Shown here piece after piece: positions 1 to 6,075 of a stretch of DNA of 6,889 nucleotides. Both the position numbers and the translations under genes were made by a program. This stretch comes from a bacterium (GTDB taxonomy: Bacteria; Desulfobacterota; GWC2-55-46; DRQE01), in contig JALUQR010000006.1 of NCBI GenBank assembly GCA_027017505.1, forward strand, positions 1-6,889, read 5' to 3'. Under the pieces are notes generated by a model that saw nothing but the letters and a program-made list of their open reading frames with translations, did no database searches and had not been told where the DNA came from. Within the stretch, counting starts at the first letter, position 1. The number at the start of each line of letters is the position of its first letter.

Positions 1-2
1 GG

Positions 3-650
3 CAGGTGCCGGTAACTTTTATAGAAAGACACACCAGATACAGGAGTCTGGACTCCATACCATCCACAGAGAGCATGGTAACACTTCCAGATGAGTATGT
101 CGCTGTAAAGTTCTACTTCAGCCAGTGTTTCCCTGACACACCCGAGAACCGCCACGCTGTAGCAGAACTGCTACAGGCAATATCGAGCAAAACAAATGTG
201 GTTCTGTTGAGCACAAACATAGACATAGATGACCACAGTGATTACCACACCGATATGTATGGTTCCATTCATCCCGTGAAGGACAACATGGATGTTAGAA
301 ACAACCTTGCCATACAGACAGCCATCATAGCCAGGGCAAAGGCCTTTATCGGCACATATGGCGGGTTTTCCTATGTTGCCCCGTTCTGTGGTGTGCCATC
401 TGTGAGTTTCTATTCCAGCGAGGATAAGTTTCTTCCAGTGCATCTGGATGTGGCCCACAGGGCCTTCAGGATGCTCAAGTTCGGTGCCTTTGATAAGGTG
501 CCAAAGAAGGCACAGAAAGAGCAGTTTTCAACCAACGGAAGGAGATACGAATTTATGGCACTCAACATAAATAACCTGGACATACTGGATTACATATCTT
601 TCGGAGAGGTGGGCTATGATAGTAGACTACAGCGAACTGGCAAGGCATAA
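3..650 (+). CDS. Glycosyltransferase-like protein, GT-B type C-terminal part (5' partial)
   Basis: The reading frame is open to the window edge. The first possible start (GTG at 6) has no ribosome binding site, so the gene almost certainly begins upstream and only about 215 C-terminal residues are seen. Counting from the GTG, residues 30-70 look like a Rossmann-type strand-helix unit (EYVAVKFYFS, then NVVLLSTN). Residues 104-135 contain IIARAKAFIGTYGG followed by SYVAPFCGVPSVSFYS. This arrangement, in which the protein checks whether an item is on a list and then has a Gly-rich loop before a helix and a short strand, is what the donor-binding half of GT-B glycosyltransferases looks like. I do not recognise a precise family, and donor and acceptor are unknown. 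No membrane segment is visible. The 3' end overlaps the next gene by 35 bp, which suggests translational coupling. Its place in a polysaccharide cluster supports a transferase role. A related non-catalytic GT-B fold protein is the main alternative. Confidence 0.6.
   Translation, partial: QVPVTFIERHTRYRSLDSIPSTESMVTLPDEYVAVKFYFSQCFPDTPENRHAVAELLQAISSKTNVVLLSTNIDIDDHSDYHTDMYGSIHPVKDNMDVRNNLAIQTAIIARAKAFIGTYGGFSYVAPFCGVPSVSFYSSEDKFLPVHLDVAHRAFRMLKFGAFDKVPKKAQKEQFSTNGRRYEFMALNINNLDILDYISFGEVGYDSRLQRTGKA
603..609 (+). promoter_or_regulatory. Ribosome binding site for the nucleotidyltransferase/methyltransferase gene
   Basis: GGAGAGG lies six bases before the ATG at 616, inside the 3' end of the upstream gene. 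It supports 616 as the start and the 35-bp overlap of the two genes. Confidence 0.6.
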
Positions 651-1734
651 AAATGGTGTGACAATGGTTGATGGCTGTTTTGACCCCCTGCACGAGGGGC
701 ATCTTAAGTACTTCGAGGTGGCAAGAAGCCTTGGATATCCTGTTCTGTGCAATGTGCAGTCAGACGAATACATCCGCCACAGGAAGGCCCGCCCTGTGGT
801 ACTGCCAGCCCCGCAGAGACTTAAACTCATAGACTCAATAGAACACATCTCCTATGTGCACCTGTGCAGGACATCAACCCGTGATGTACTCCGCAAACTC
901 AGACCCGCAAAGTATGTCAAGGGTGTGGACTGGCTCAAAAGGGGACTGCCCGAAGAGGAAAAAGAGGTCTGCCAGAAGTACGGCATAGACATTGTCTATC
1001 TCAACACGAACATAGGAAGTTCCACAAATGTGGTGGAAAAATTCATAAAGGAGCTGAATGTCATGAACAGGGATATGGAGAGGTTTGAGAAGATACTCTT
1101 CAGCCAGAAGGAGATAGAGCCACAGCACTACGATGAGCACTACTTTCAGGGAGACTGGCGTGATGGTGCCAACGATTACTCCATCGAGCGAAGAAGACAG
1201 ATAGAGGCCAGAAACCCCGTGAACATAAAAGAGGTCTTCAGACCCCGCAGGGTGCTCGATGTGGGCTGTGGCCCGGGCGCACTCATGTACTTCCTCTATG
1301 AGCTCGGCATAGAGTCCTACGGGATAGACTTCAGCCCCGCTGCAAAACAGCTCGCCCCGGAACAGATAAGGAATAACATAGTGGTTGCCCCTGTCACAGA
1401 GTATCATGAGTTCGGCATGGAGTTCGACCTGGTAATATGCAGAGAGCTTCTGGAACACCTCACGGTCTTGCAGATAAGAAAGACCATAAAGGTGCTTGCA
1501 GACTACACATCAAAGTATCTCTATGTGACAACAAGGTTTCATCCATCACCAAGGGGACTTCTGGATATTACCGATGATAGAAAGACAGACCCAACTCACA
1601 TAACACTTCTCAGCAAGGACTTTATAAAACTTCTCTTCATGCTCGAAGGGCTCAGGCCCAGGCCAGACCTTGAGGAAAGGATGGACTGGAAAAAACTCGG
1701 CAGGGTGCTTGTTTTCGAAAAGGTTCAGAGCTGA
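616..1734 (+). CDS. Bifunctional RfaE2/HldE-type nucleotidyltransferase and SAM-dependent methyltransferase
   Basis: This 372-residue protein has two domains. Residues 14-145 are a cytidylyltransferase-like domain: DGCFDPLHEGH (19-29) carries the HxGH nucleotide-binding motif, VKGVD (101-105) matches the VKGGD region of HldE/RfaE2, and GSSTNVVE (134-141) matches the STT-type motif near the domain end. This domain should join a sugar or alcohol phosphate to a nucleotide, releasing pyrophosphate. The LP..QR and LRP.KYVKG blocks make it closer to RfaE2/HldE than to TagD. After a linker (about 146-175), residues 176-372 form a class I methyltransferase: LDVGCGPG (motif I, 214-221), acidic D238 ending the second strand, and RELLEHL (276-282). 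No signal peptide or membrane span is seen, so it is cytoplasmic. It overlaps the upstream gene by 35 bp and ends three bases before the next. Domain identities are seen directly; the substrates, and whether both domains act on one compound, are unknown. Confidence 0.85.
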   Translation: MIVDYSELARHKNGVTMVDGCFDPLHEGHLKYFEVARSLGYPVLCNVQSDEYIRHRKARPVVLPAPQRLKLIDSIEHISYVHLCRTSTRDVLRKLRPAKYVKGVDWLKRGLPEEEKEVCQKYGIDIVYLNTNIGSSTNVVEKFIKELNVMNRDMERFEKILFSQKEIEPQHYDEHYFQGDWRDGANDYSIERRRQIEARNPVNIKEVFRPRRVLDVGCGPGALMYFLYELGIESYGIDFSPAAKQLAPEQIRNNIVVAPVTEYHEFGMEFDLVICRELLEHLTVLQIRKTIKVLADYTSKYLYVTTRFHPSPRGLLDITDDRKTDPTHITLLSKDFIKLLFMLEGLRPRPDLEERMDWKKLGRVLVFEKVQS

Positions 1735-1737
1735 AAG

Positions 1738-2742
1738 ATGCGGTTGTTTGAATGCATAATAACATCCCACACAAACCCCAACCTTTCAGGGGTTGCAAGG
1801 TTCAACCACATCCTGGCACAGAGGCTTGGCATAAGGTGTATGGGGCTGGAGTATATCCAGAGTGTAAAGAAAGGGCCCGTGCTGTTATCGGTAAAACTCA
1901 GGGATGTGAGTGTGAAAGAACTCGGCATACTCAGAAGGGGTGTGGAGCACTTGAGGACAAACCTCATACCCTTTGACCTTTTCTTTCACAGCTTCAGCGG
2001 GCTTGATATAGAGTACGAGCTTGTAGAAAACTGCAGGACCATATACGCAGGTAACACCGAGATAACCTGCATGCTCGAAGAGACCGGCAGAAAGAGGCCC
2101 ATAAACGCCTGGTGCCCCGCACTTATAACAGCAAAGGAGACGGTCCACGAGGCAACACTCAATCTCTTCTCCTTCGGTATGGCACACAAACTCCAGATAA
2201 ATTACTACAGGATGTTAAAGGAGCTTCTTGACAGATACCGTGCAGACTACACCATATGGGTGTCCACCGCATTTCACGAGAAGGCAAACTTCGGAGATTT
2301 CGACTCCATAAGCCACGAGCTTACAGAGATATTCGGCCAGAGGATACAGTTTCTGGGGTTTCTCTCCGACAGTGCGGTAAACTACTTTCTTGACAGGACC
2401 CAGCTTTTTATAGCCTTCTTCGAGAAGGGAATAAGGACAAACAACACAAGTGTGTTTGCAGCCATGAACAGGGGATGCGCGGTGCTCACAAACTGCGATG
2501 AACACTCGCCACGGTGGATGAAACACCGTGTAAATATACTGGACATACACAAACTCGGGCCAGGGGATATAAGTGCATCACTTCTTGAGAGGATAGGAAG
2601 ACGGGCAAGAAAGGACGCAGGAAGGTTTGCCAGCTGGGAAGGGCTTGTGGAACTATTCAGAAAACAGACACTGAAGGTCTCTCCCCATCTTTATCGTAAA
2701 ACTCTGTCCCGAACCGCCAATCAGCCTCCTTCAGGCAGTTAA
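1738..2742 (+). CDS. Divergent GT4-like glycosyltransferase
   Basis: This 334-residue protein is probably a GT-B glycosyltransferase. The N-terminus has LSGVARFNHILAQRLG (about 17-32), the usual acceptor-side start of GT4 enzymes. The C-terminal half has RIQFLGFLSDSAVNYFLDRTQ and then FFEKGIRTNNTSVFAAMNRG (227-246) before CAVLTN. The second position of the usual E-x7-E pair is Ala (A241 by alignment), and the first position is not Glu either. A similar G-x-R-x-N-T-x(3)-AA pattern replaces it in a subgroup of GT4-like proteins as I remember them, so loss of function is not implied. The start is ATG at 1738, three bases after the upstream stop; the Shine-Dalgarno match is weak, so coupling to the upstream gene is likely. 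The last 20 or so residues (SPHLYRKTLSRTANQPPSGS) look unlike a conserved domain end, and the stop codon lies inside a repeat copy at 2726-2773. Sugar donor and acceptor cannot be told. Confidence 0.72.
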   Translation: MRLFECIITSHTNPNLSGVARFNHILAQRLGIRCMGLEYIQSVKKGPVLLSVKLRDVSVKELGILRRGVEHLRTNLIPFDLFFHSFSGLDIEYELVENCRTIYAGNTEITCMLEETGRKRPINAWCPALITAKETVHEATLNLFSFGMAHKLQINYYRMLKELLDRYRADYTIWVSTAFHEKANFGDFDSISHELTEIFGQRIQFLGFLSDSAVNYFLDRTQLFIAFFEKGIRTNNTSVFAAMNRGCAVLTNCDEHSPRWMKHRVNILDIHKLGPGDISASLLERIGRRARKDAGRFASWEGLVELFRKQTLKVSPHLYRKTLSRTANQPPSGS

Positions 2743-2773
2743 AACAGAGGCTCTGAGACCAGGGCTGGATTGT
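2726..2773 (+). repeat. Imperfect direct repeat, copy 1
   Basis: This unit matches 2796-2843 at 39 of 48 positions with an exact 70-bp offset and no gaps. The core at 2731-2760 matches at 26 of 30. All four core differences are transitions, each G or C here and A or T in copy 2. It overlaps the last codons and the stop (2740-2742) of the upstream glycosyltransferase gene. It contains the palindrome CCAGGGCTGG at 2759-2768. The unit does not carry a -35 or -10 pair like copy 2. Confidence 0.85.
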
Positions 2774-2786
2774 AAGGCAAGAAGGC

Positions 2787-2815
2787 TTGAAATTACTACT
2801 TCAGGCAATTAAAAT
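2787..2815 (+). promoter_or_regulatory. Candidate sigma-70 promoter P1 for the downstream GT-gmd-GT-manC genes
   Basis: TTGAAA at 2787-2792 and TAAAAT at 2810-2815 are separated by 17 bases, each matching five of six consensus positions. Transcription would begin near 2822, leaving about 60 bases before the ATG at 2882. An inverted repeat, GCTTGAA at 2785-2791 and TTCAGGC at 2800-2806 (one G-T mismatch, eight-base spacer), overlaps the -35 box and could be an operator. The sequence match is direct; activity is inferred. Confidence 0.45.
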
Positions 2816-2843
2816 AAAGGCTTTGAGACCCGCGCGGGGTTGT
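2796..2843 (+). repeat. Imperfect direct repeat, copy 2
   Basis: This is the second copy of the 48-bp unit, lying wholly in the intergenic gap. Sequence between the copies (2774-2795) and after copy 2 is unrelated, so this is a pair of dispersed units rather than a simple 70-bp tandem duplication. It carries the perfect palindrome CCCGCGCGGG at 2829-2838, in the same register as the copy 1 palindrome. It also contributes the -10 box of one promoter candidate and the -35 box of another. Confidence 0.85.
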
Positions 2844-2850
2844 GTATTAT
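2823..2850 (+). promoter_or_regulatory. Candidate sigma-70 promoter P2 with a palindrome in its spacer
   Basis: TTGAGA at 2823-2828 and TATTAT at 2845-2850 are separated by 16 bases, each matching five of six consensus positions. Transcription would begin near 2857, about 25 bases before the ATG at 2882. The perfect palindrome CCCGCGCGGG (2829-2838) begins right after the -35 box, a common place for a repressor or activator site. P1 and P2 overlap and may be alternatives; one or both may be chance matches. Confidence 0.4.
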
Positions 2851-2881
2851 TTGCGATTTCCCTAAAGACAGCTTTGATTTC

Positions 2882-3934
2882 ATGGTATTCATAAACGCAC
2901 GATTCCTTACCCAGACGCTTACGGGCACACAGCGATGGGCGGTGGAGCTTACAAGAGAGCTCACAACCCTTACACAGGATGTTGAGCTTATAGCACCTGA
3001 AGCCAGCGAGACACTTATGACCATAGAGGGGGCAAGGATACACAGATACGGCAGGCTCAGGGGACACATGTGGGAGCAGATGGAACTTCCCGCATACCTT
3101 AAAAAACAGGGTTGTCCACTGCTCGTCAACCTCTGTAACACCGCACCGTTGAGGTATTCACCACAGATAGTGACTGTGCTTGACCTCTCTTTTCTAAGAA
3201 ACCCGCGATGGTTCTCTAAGAGATTCTATCTTTACTACAGTTTCCTCATACCCAGGATAGTTAAGGGTGCGGAGATGGTTGTAACCATAAGCGAGTTTTC
3301 AAAAAGGGAGATAATGGAGCTTCTCGGTGTACCTGCTCAGAAGATAAGGGTTGTATACTGCGGGGTGTCTGCTCTCAGCGCAGCCCGGAATAGCCCAAAC
3401 CGCTATGGCAGGTACATACTGACGGTATCATCCATTGACCCCAGAAAGAACCTTAAAAACCTTCTTCTTGCCTACAGGGGGCTTTCCACAGAGGGGGTAA
3501 AACTCGTTATAGCCGGCACACATAACGAAAGGGTCTTCAGAAGAGGCAACCTTGAAGGACTCATCAATGACAGGGAAGACATAATCTTTACGGGCCACCT
3601 TCCCGATGCAGAGCTTTCCGCACTTTACAGACACGCCCTTGTGTTTGTGTATCCCTCTTTTTACGAGGGTTTTGGCCTGCCACCTGTTGAGGCCATGGCA
3701 CATGGCTGTCCTGTGATTACCTCCAGGGTTGCAAGCCTGCCAGAGGTCTGCGGAGATGCGGTACTGTATGTGAATCCCCACGATGTGGATGACATAAGGA
3801 GGGCTATAGAGAGGGTTCTTTCTGATAAAGGGCTCAGGGAAGAGCTCAAAGAGCGTGGCATAAAAAGGGCTGGGCTTTTCAGCTGGAGTGATTCTGCACG
3901 AAGACTGCTGGATATTATAAAGGAGGTCCATTGA
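2882..3934 (+). CDS. GT4-family glycosyltransferase
   Basis: This 350-residue enzyme should transfer a sugar from a nucleotide donor to a growing lipid-linked glycan at the cytoplasmic face of the membrane, with retention of anomeric configuration as usual for GT4. The N-terminus MVFINARFLTQTLTGTQRWA is the typical opening of this group, which is why ATG 2882 is chosen. The frame also has an upstream TTG at 2840, but the extra residues MCIICDFPKDSFDF do not look like GT4 and that TTG lies in the repeat. Neither start has a clear Shine-Dalgarno sequence. The C-terminal domain has SSIDPRKN (183-190) with the basic pair R188/K189, a GHLPDAEL helix start, and YEGFGLPPVE (261-270) giving the E-x7-E motif at E262 and E270. 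The gene follows the only gap in the cluster, so it probably leads its own transcript. Its stop overlaps the gmd start (TGATG). The family is clear. A mannosyl or deoxymannosyl donor is inferred from gmd and manC nearby. Confidence 0.9.
   Translation: MVFINARFLTQTLTGTQRWAVELTRELTTLTQDVELIAPEASETLMTIEGARIHRYGRLRGHMWEQMELPAYLKKQGCPLLVNLCNTAPLRYSPQIVTVLDLSFLRNPRWFSKRFYLYYSFLIPRIVKGAEMVVTISEFSKREIMELLGVPAQKIRVVYCGVSALSAARNSPNRYGRYILTVSSIDPRKNLKNLLLAYRGLSTEGVKLVIAGTHNERVFRRGNLEGLINDREDIIFTGHLPDAELSALYRHALVFVYPSFYEGFGLPPVEAMAHGCPVITSRVASLPEVCGDAVLYVNPHDVDDIRRAIERVLSDKGLREELKERGIKRAGLFSWSDSARRLLDIIKEVH
3921..3926 (+). promoter_or_regulatory. Strong ribosome binding site for gmd
   Basis: A perfect AGGAGG lies seven bases before the ATG at 3934. 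It decides that ATG over the TTG directly before it at 3931, which is also in frame. Confidence 0.8.
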
Positions 3935-4959
3935 TGGCAAAGACAGCACTTATAACAGGTATTCGCGGGCAGGATGGGGCATATCTTGCAAGGCTACTTC
4001 TTCAGAAGGGCTACAAAGTGTACGGGGCTGATAGAAGAAGCTCTGATGCTGGCAACTGGCGTCTCAAGGAGCTGGGCATAGAGAAGGATGTGGAGATTGT
4101 GTACAAGGACCTGCTTGAGCTTACAAACATCATGCGCACCATAGAGCGCATAGGGCCTGATGAGCTCTACAACCTTGCAGCACAGAGCTTTGTGGGTGTA
4201 TCCTTCGAACAGCCCATACTGACCTCAGAGGTGAATGCCATGGGGGTGTTGCGCATACTTGAGGCACTGAGGACCGTAAAACCCGATACAAGGTTCTACC
4301 AGGCTTCCACAAGCGAGCTTTACGGAAAGGTTCAGGAGATACCCCAGACAGAGAAGACCCCGTTTTATCCACGCAGTCCCTACGGGGTGGCAAAGCTCTT
4401 TGGACACTGGATTACCGTGAATTACCGTGAGTCCTACGGGATGTTTGCCTGCAGTGGGATTCTCTTCAACCACGAGTCTCCCCTGAGGGGGCTTGAGTTT
4501 GTAACCCGAAAGATAACCCACTCTGTGGCACGCATAAAGAAGGGGCTTCAGGACAGGCTGGTGCTTGGAAACCTTGATGCAAAAAGGGACTGGGGCTATG
4601 CAGAGGAGTATGTAGAGGGCATGTGGCTTATGCTCCAGCAACCCCAGCCCGACGACTATGTGCTCGCCACAGGGGAGACCCACTCCGTCAGGGAGTTCGT
4701 TGAGACAGCATTTGAGGTTGCAGGCTACAGGATAGACTGGGAGGGCACGGGAGAGAACACCATCGGCAGGGACAGGGCGACGGGAAAGGTGCTCGTTGAG
4801 GTCTCAAAGAAGTTCTACAGACCAGCAGAGGTGGACATCCTTGTGGGCAACCCCGAGAAGGCAGAAAAAAAACTCGGCTGGAAGGCAAAGACAAAGTTCA
4901 CAGAGCTTGTTTCAATGATGGTTGAGGCAGACATGAGGAGGGTGGAGAGAGGGGGATGA
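3934..4959 (+). CDS. gmd: GDP-mannose 4,6-dehydratase
   Basis: This 341-residue enzyme of the extended short-chain dehydrogenase family converts GDP-D-mannose to GDP-4-dehydro-6-deoxy-D-mannose, using tightly bound NADP(H). The Rossmann motif is TGIRGQDG (8-15). The catalytic set is S125-T126-S127-E128 followed by Y150-x3-K154 (YGVAK), with the T-to-Y spacing of 24 expected in Gmd. Diagnostic Gmd blocks follow: ILFNHESPLRG with EFVTRKIT, then GNLDAKRDWGYAEEYVEG, and DDYVLATGE. Length fits the shorter bacterial Gmd proteins. It is cytoplasmic and normally multimeric. It overlaps both neighbours by a few bases (TGATG upstream, ATGA downstream), so it is coupled to both glycosyltransferases. The product is a branch point for GDP-D-rhamnose, GDP-6-deoxy-D-talose, GDP-L-fucose, GDP-perosamine and GDP-colitose precursors. 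No enzyme for the next step is present in this window, so the final sugar is unknown. Confidence 0.97.
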   Translation: MAKTALITGIRGQDGAYLARLLLQKGYKVYGADRRSSDAGNWRLKELGIEKDVEIVYKDLLELTNIMRTIERIGPDELYNLAAQSFVGVSFEQPILTSEVNAMGVLRILEALRTVKPDTRFYQASTSELYGKVQEIPQTEKTPFYPRSPYGVAKLFGHWITVNYRESYGMFACSGILFNHESPLRGLEFVTRKITHSVARIKKGLQDRLVLGNLDAKRDWGYAEEYVEGMWLMLQQPQPDDYVLATGETHSVREFVETAFEVAGYRIDWEGTGENTIGRDRATGKVLVEVSKKFYRPAEVDILVGNPEKAEKKLGWKAKTKFTELVSMMVEADMRRVERGG

Positions 4960-6059
4960 AGAGCTGTATAGTGCACGACTGGCTCGTAAGCCTTGCAGGA
5001 GCAGAAAAGGTGCTCCAGGCCATCTATGAGCTCTATCCATCCCCCATATACACACTGGTTGCAGACAGGGAGGCCCTTAAGGGCAGTATATTTGAGGATG
5101 CAGAAATTCACACCTCCTTTATAGAGCGCCTTCCAAAGGCAGGAAAGAGATACAGAACCTATCTACCCTTCTTTCCCCTTGCGGTCGAACAGTTTGACCT
5201 TTCAGAGTATGAGCTCATACTGTCTGTGAGCACCTGTGTTGCAAAGGGGGTTCTCAGAGGGGCTCACCAGCTCCACATAAGCTACTGCTGTACCCCTGTA
5301 AGATACGGCTGGGACCTGTATCATCAGTACATGAAAGAGGCAGGACTTTCAAGAGGGCTCAAGGGCATGGTTGCAAAGGCCATACTCCACTACATACGCA
5401 TGTGGGATGTTGCAAGTGCCAGCAGGGTGGACCATTACATAACCCTTTCAGAGTATGTGCAGAGGAGAATCAAAAAGACCTACGGAAGGGACTCCACTGT
5501 GATATATCCCCCTGTTGATATTGAAGGCTTTGAGGTGTGCACACGCAAGGAGGACTTCTACCTTACCGTGGCAAGGCTTGTGCCATACAAGAGGGTGGAC
5601 CTTATAGTTGAGGCATTCAGCCGTATGCCCGAAAGAAGGCTTGTGGTCATAGGCGATGGCCCTGAGCTCAAGAAGGTAAAAAATATTGCGGGAAGGAATA
5701 TAGAACTTATAGGGCATCAGCCCGCAGAGGTGCTCAGGGATTACATGAAGCGCGCAAGGGGCTTTGTGTTTGCCGCATGCGAGGACTTTGGCATCGCGGT
5801 TGTGGAGGCCCAGGCCTGTGGCACACCCGTTATAGCCTACAGAAGGGGAGGCACAAGCGAGACAGTTGTTGAGCACAAAACAGGGCTCTTTTTCGACGAG
5901 CAGACACCCGGGAGTATCGTGGATGCAGTGAGAAGGTTTGAGTCCATAAGCGATGGGTTCGATGTGGCCGAGATACGGCGCAACGCAGAACGGTTCAGCA
6001 AAGACAGGTTCAAGGAAGAGTACAGAAGATTTGTGAGAACAAAACTATCTGAACTATAA
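4956..6059 (+). CDS. GT4-family glycosyltransferase, likely mannosyl/deoxymannosyl transferase type
   Basis: This 367-residue protein has the full GT4 layout. The N-terminus has IVHDWLVSLAGAEKVLQAIYE (about 5-25), the HDWL..GGAE opening typical of the WbaZ-like group. ISYCCTPVRYGWDLYHQYM (about 109-127) is a second block typical of that group. The donor half has VARLVPYKRVD (205-215) with K212/R213, VIGDGPEL, and EDFGIAVVEAQACG (276-289) with the E-x7-E pair at E276 and E284. The start ATG at 4956 overlaps the gmd stop (ATGA), with GGAG at 4944-4947 eight bases before it. No membrane segment is seen; it should be a peripheral cytoplasmic enzyme. Its place between gmd and manC makes GDP-mannose or a GDP-6-deoxyhexose the likely donor. 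That is inferred from context and from what this group often does, and the residues do not prove it. Confidence 0.92.
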   Translation: MKSCIVHDWLVSLAGAEKVLQAIYELYPSPIYTLVADREALKGSIFEDAEIHTSFIERLPKAGKRYRTYLPFFPLAVEQFDLSEYELILSVSTCVAKGVLRGAHQLHISYCCTPVRYGWDLYHQYMKEAGLSRGLKGMVAKAILHYIRMWDVASASRVDHYITLSEYVQRRIKKTYGRDSTVIYPPVDIEGFEVCTRKEDFYLTVARLVPYKRVDLIVEAFSRMPERRLVVIGDGPELKKVKNIAGRNIELIGHQPAEVLRDYMKRARGFVFAACEDFGIAVVEAQACGTPVIAYRRGGTSETVVEHKTGLFFDEQTPGSIVDAVRRFESISDGFDVAEIRRNAERFSKDRFKEEYRRFVRTKLSEL

Positions 6060-6060
6060 A

Positions 6061-6066
6061 AGGAGG
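6061..6066 (+). promoter_or_regulatory. Strong ribosome binding site for manC
   Basis: A perfect AGGAGG starts two bases after the upstream stop and lies nine bases before the ATG at 6076. An ATG at 6067 just after it meets TAG two codons on, so 6076 is the real start. Confidence 0.8.
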
Positions 6067-6075
6067 ATGGTATAG

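Noticed and set aside
874..1458. Long open frame of 194 codons on the minus strand
   Set aside because: It lies wholly inside the fusion gene, has no ribosome binding site or recognisable domain, and follows from the codon bias of the real gene; the same holds for the other minus-strand frames across the window.
1752..1976. 74-codon plus-strand frame within the divergent glycosyltransferase gene
   Set aside because: It is an out-of-frame shadow with low-complexity content and no initiation signal, covered by a convincing gene.
2743..2800. Possible rho-independent terminator after the divergent glycosyltransferase
   Set aside because: The hairpins here are too short (CAAG-AAGG-CTTG, and CCAG/CTGG with almost no loop) and no T-run follows either.
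2731..2830. Possible CRISPR array: two about 30-bp units with a 40-bp insert
   Set aside because: Only two copies exist, they differ at four of 30 core positions, similarity extends past the core, the first copy overlaps a coding end, and no cas gene is present. A decayed array remnant cannot be excluded but is not supported.
6067..6075. Two-codon minigene ATG GTA TAG between the ribosome binding site and manC
   Set aside because: It is directly next to the Shine-Dalgarno bases, too close to be used, and manC has a well placed ATG right after it.
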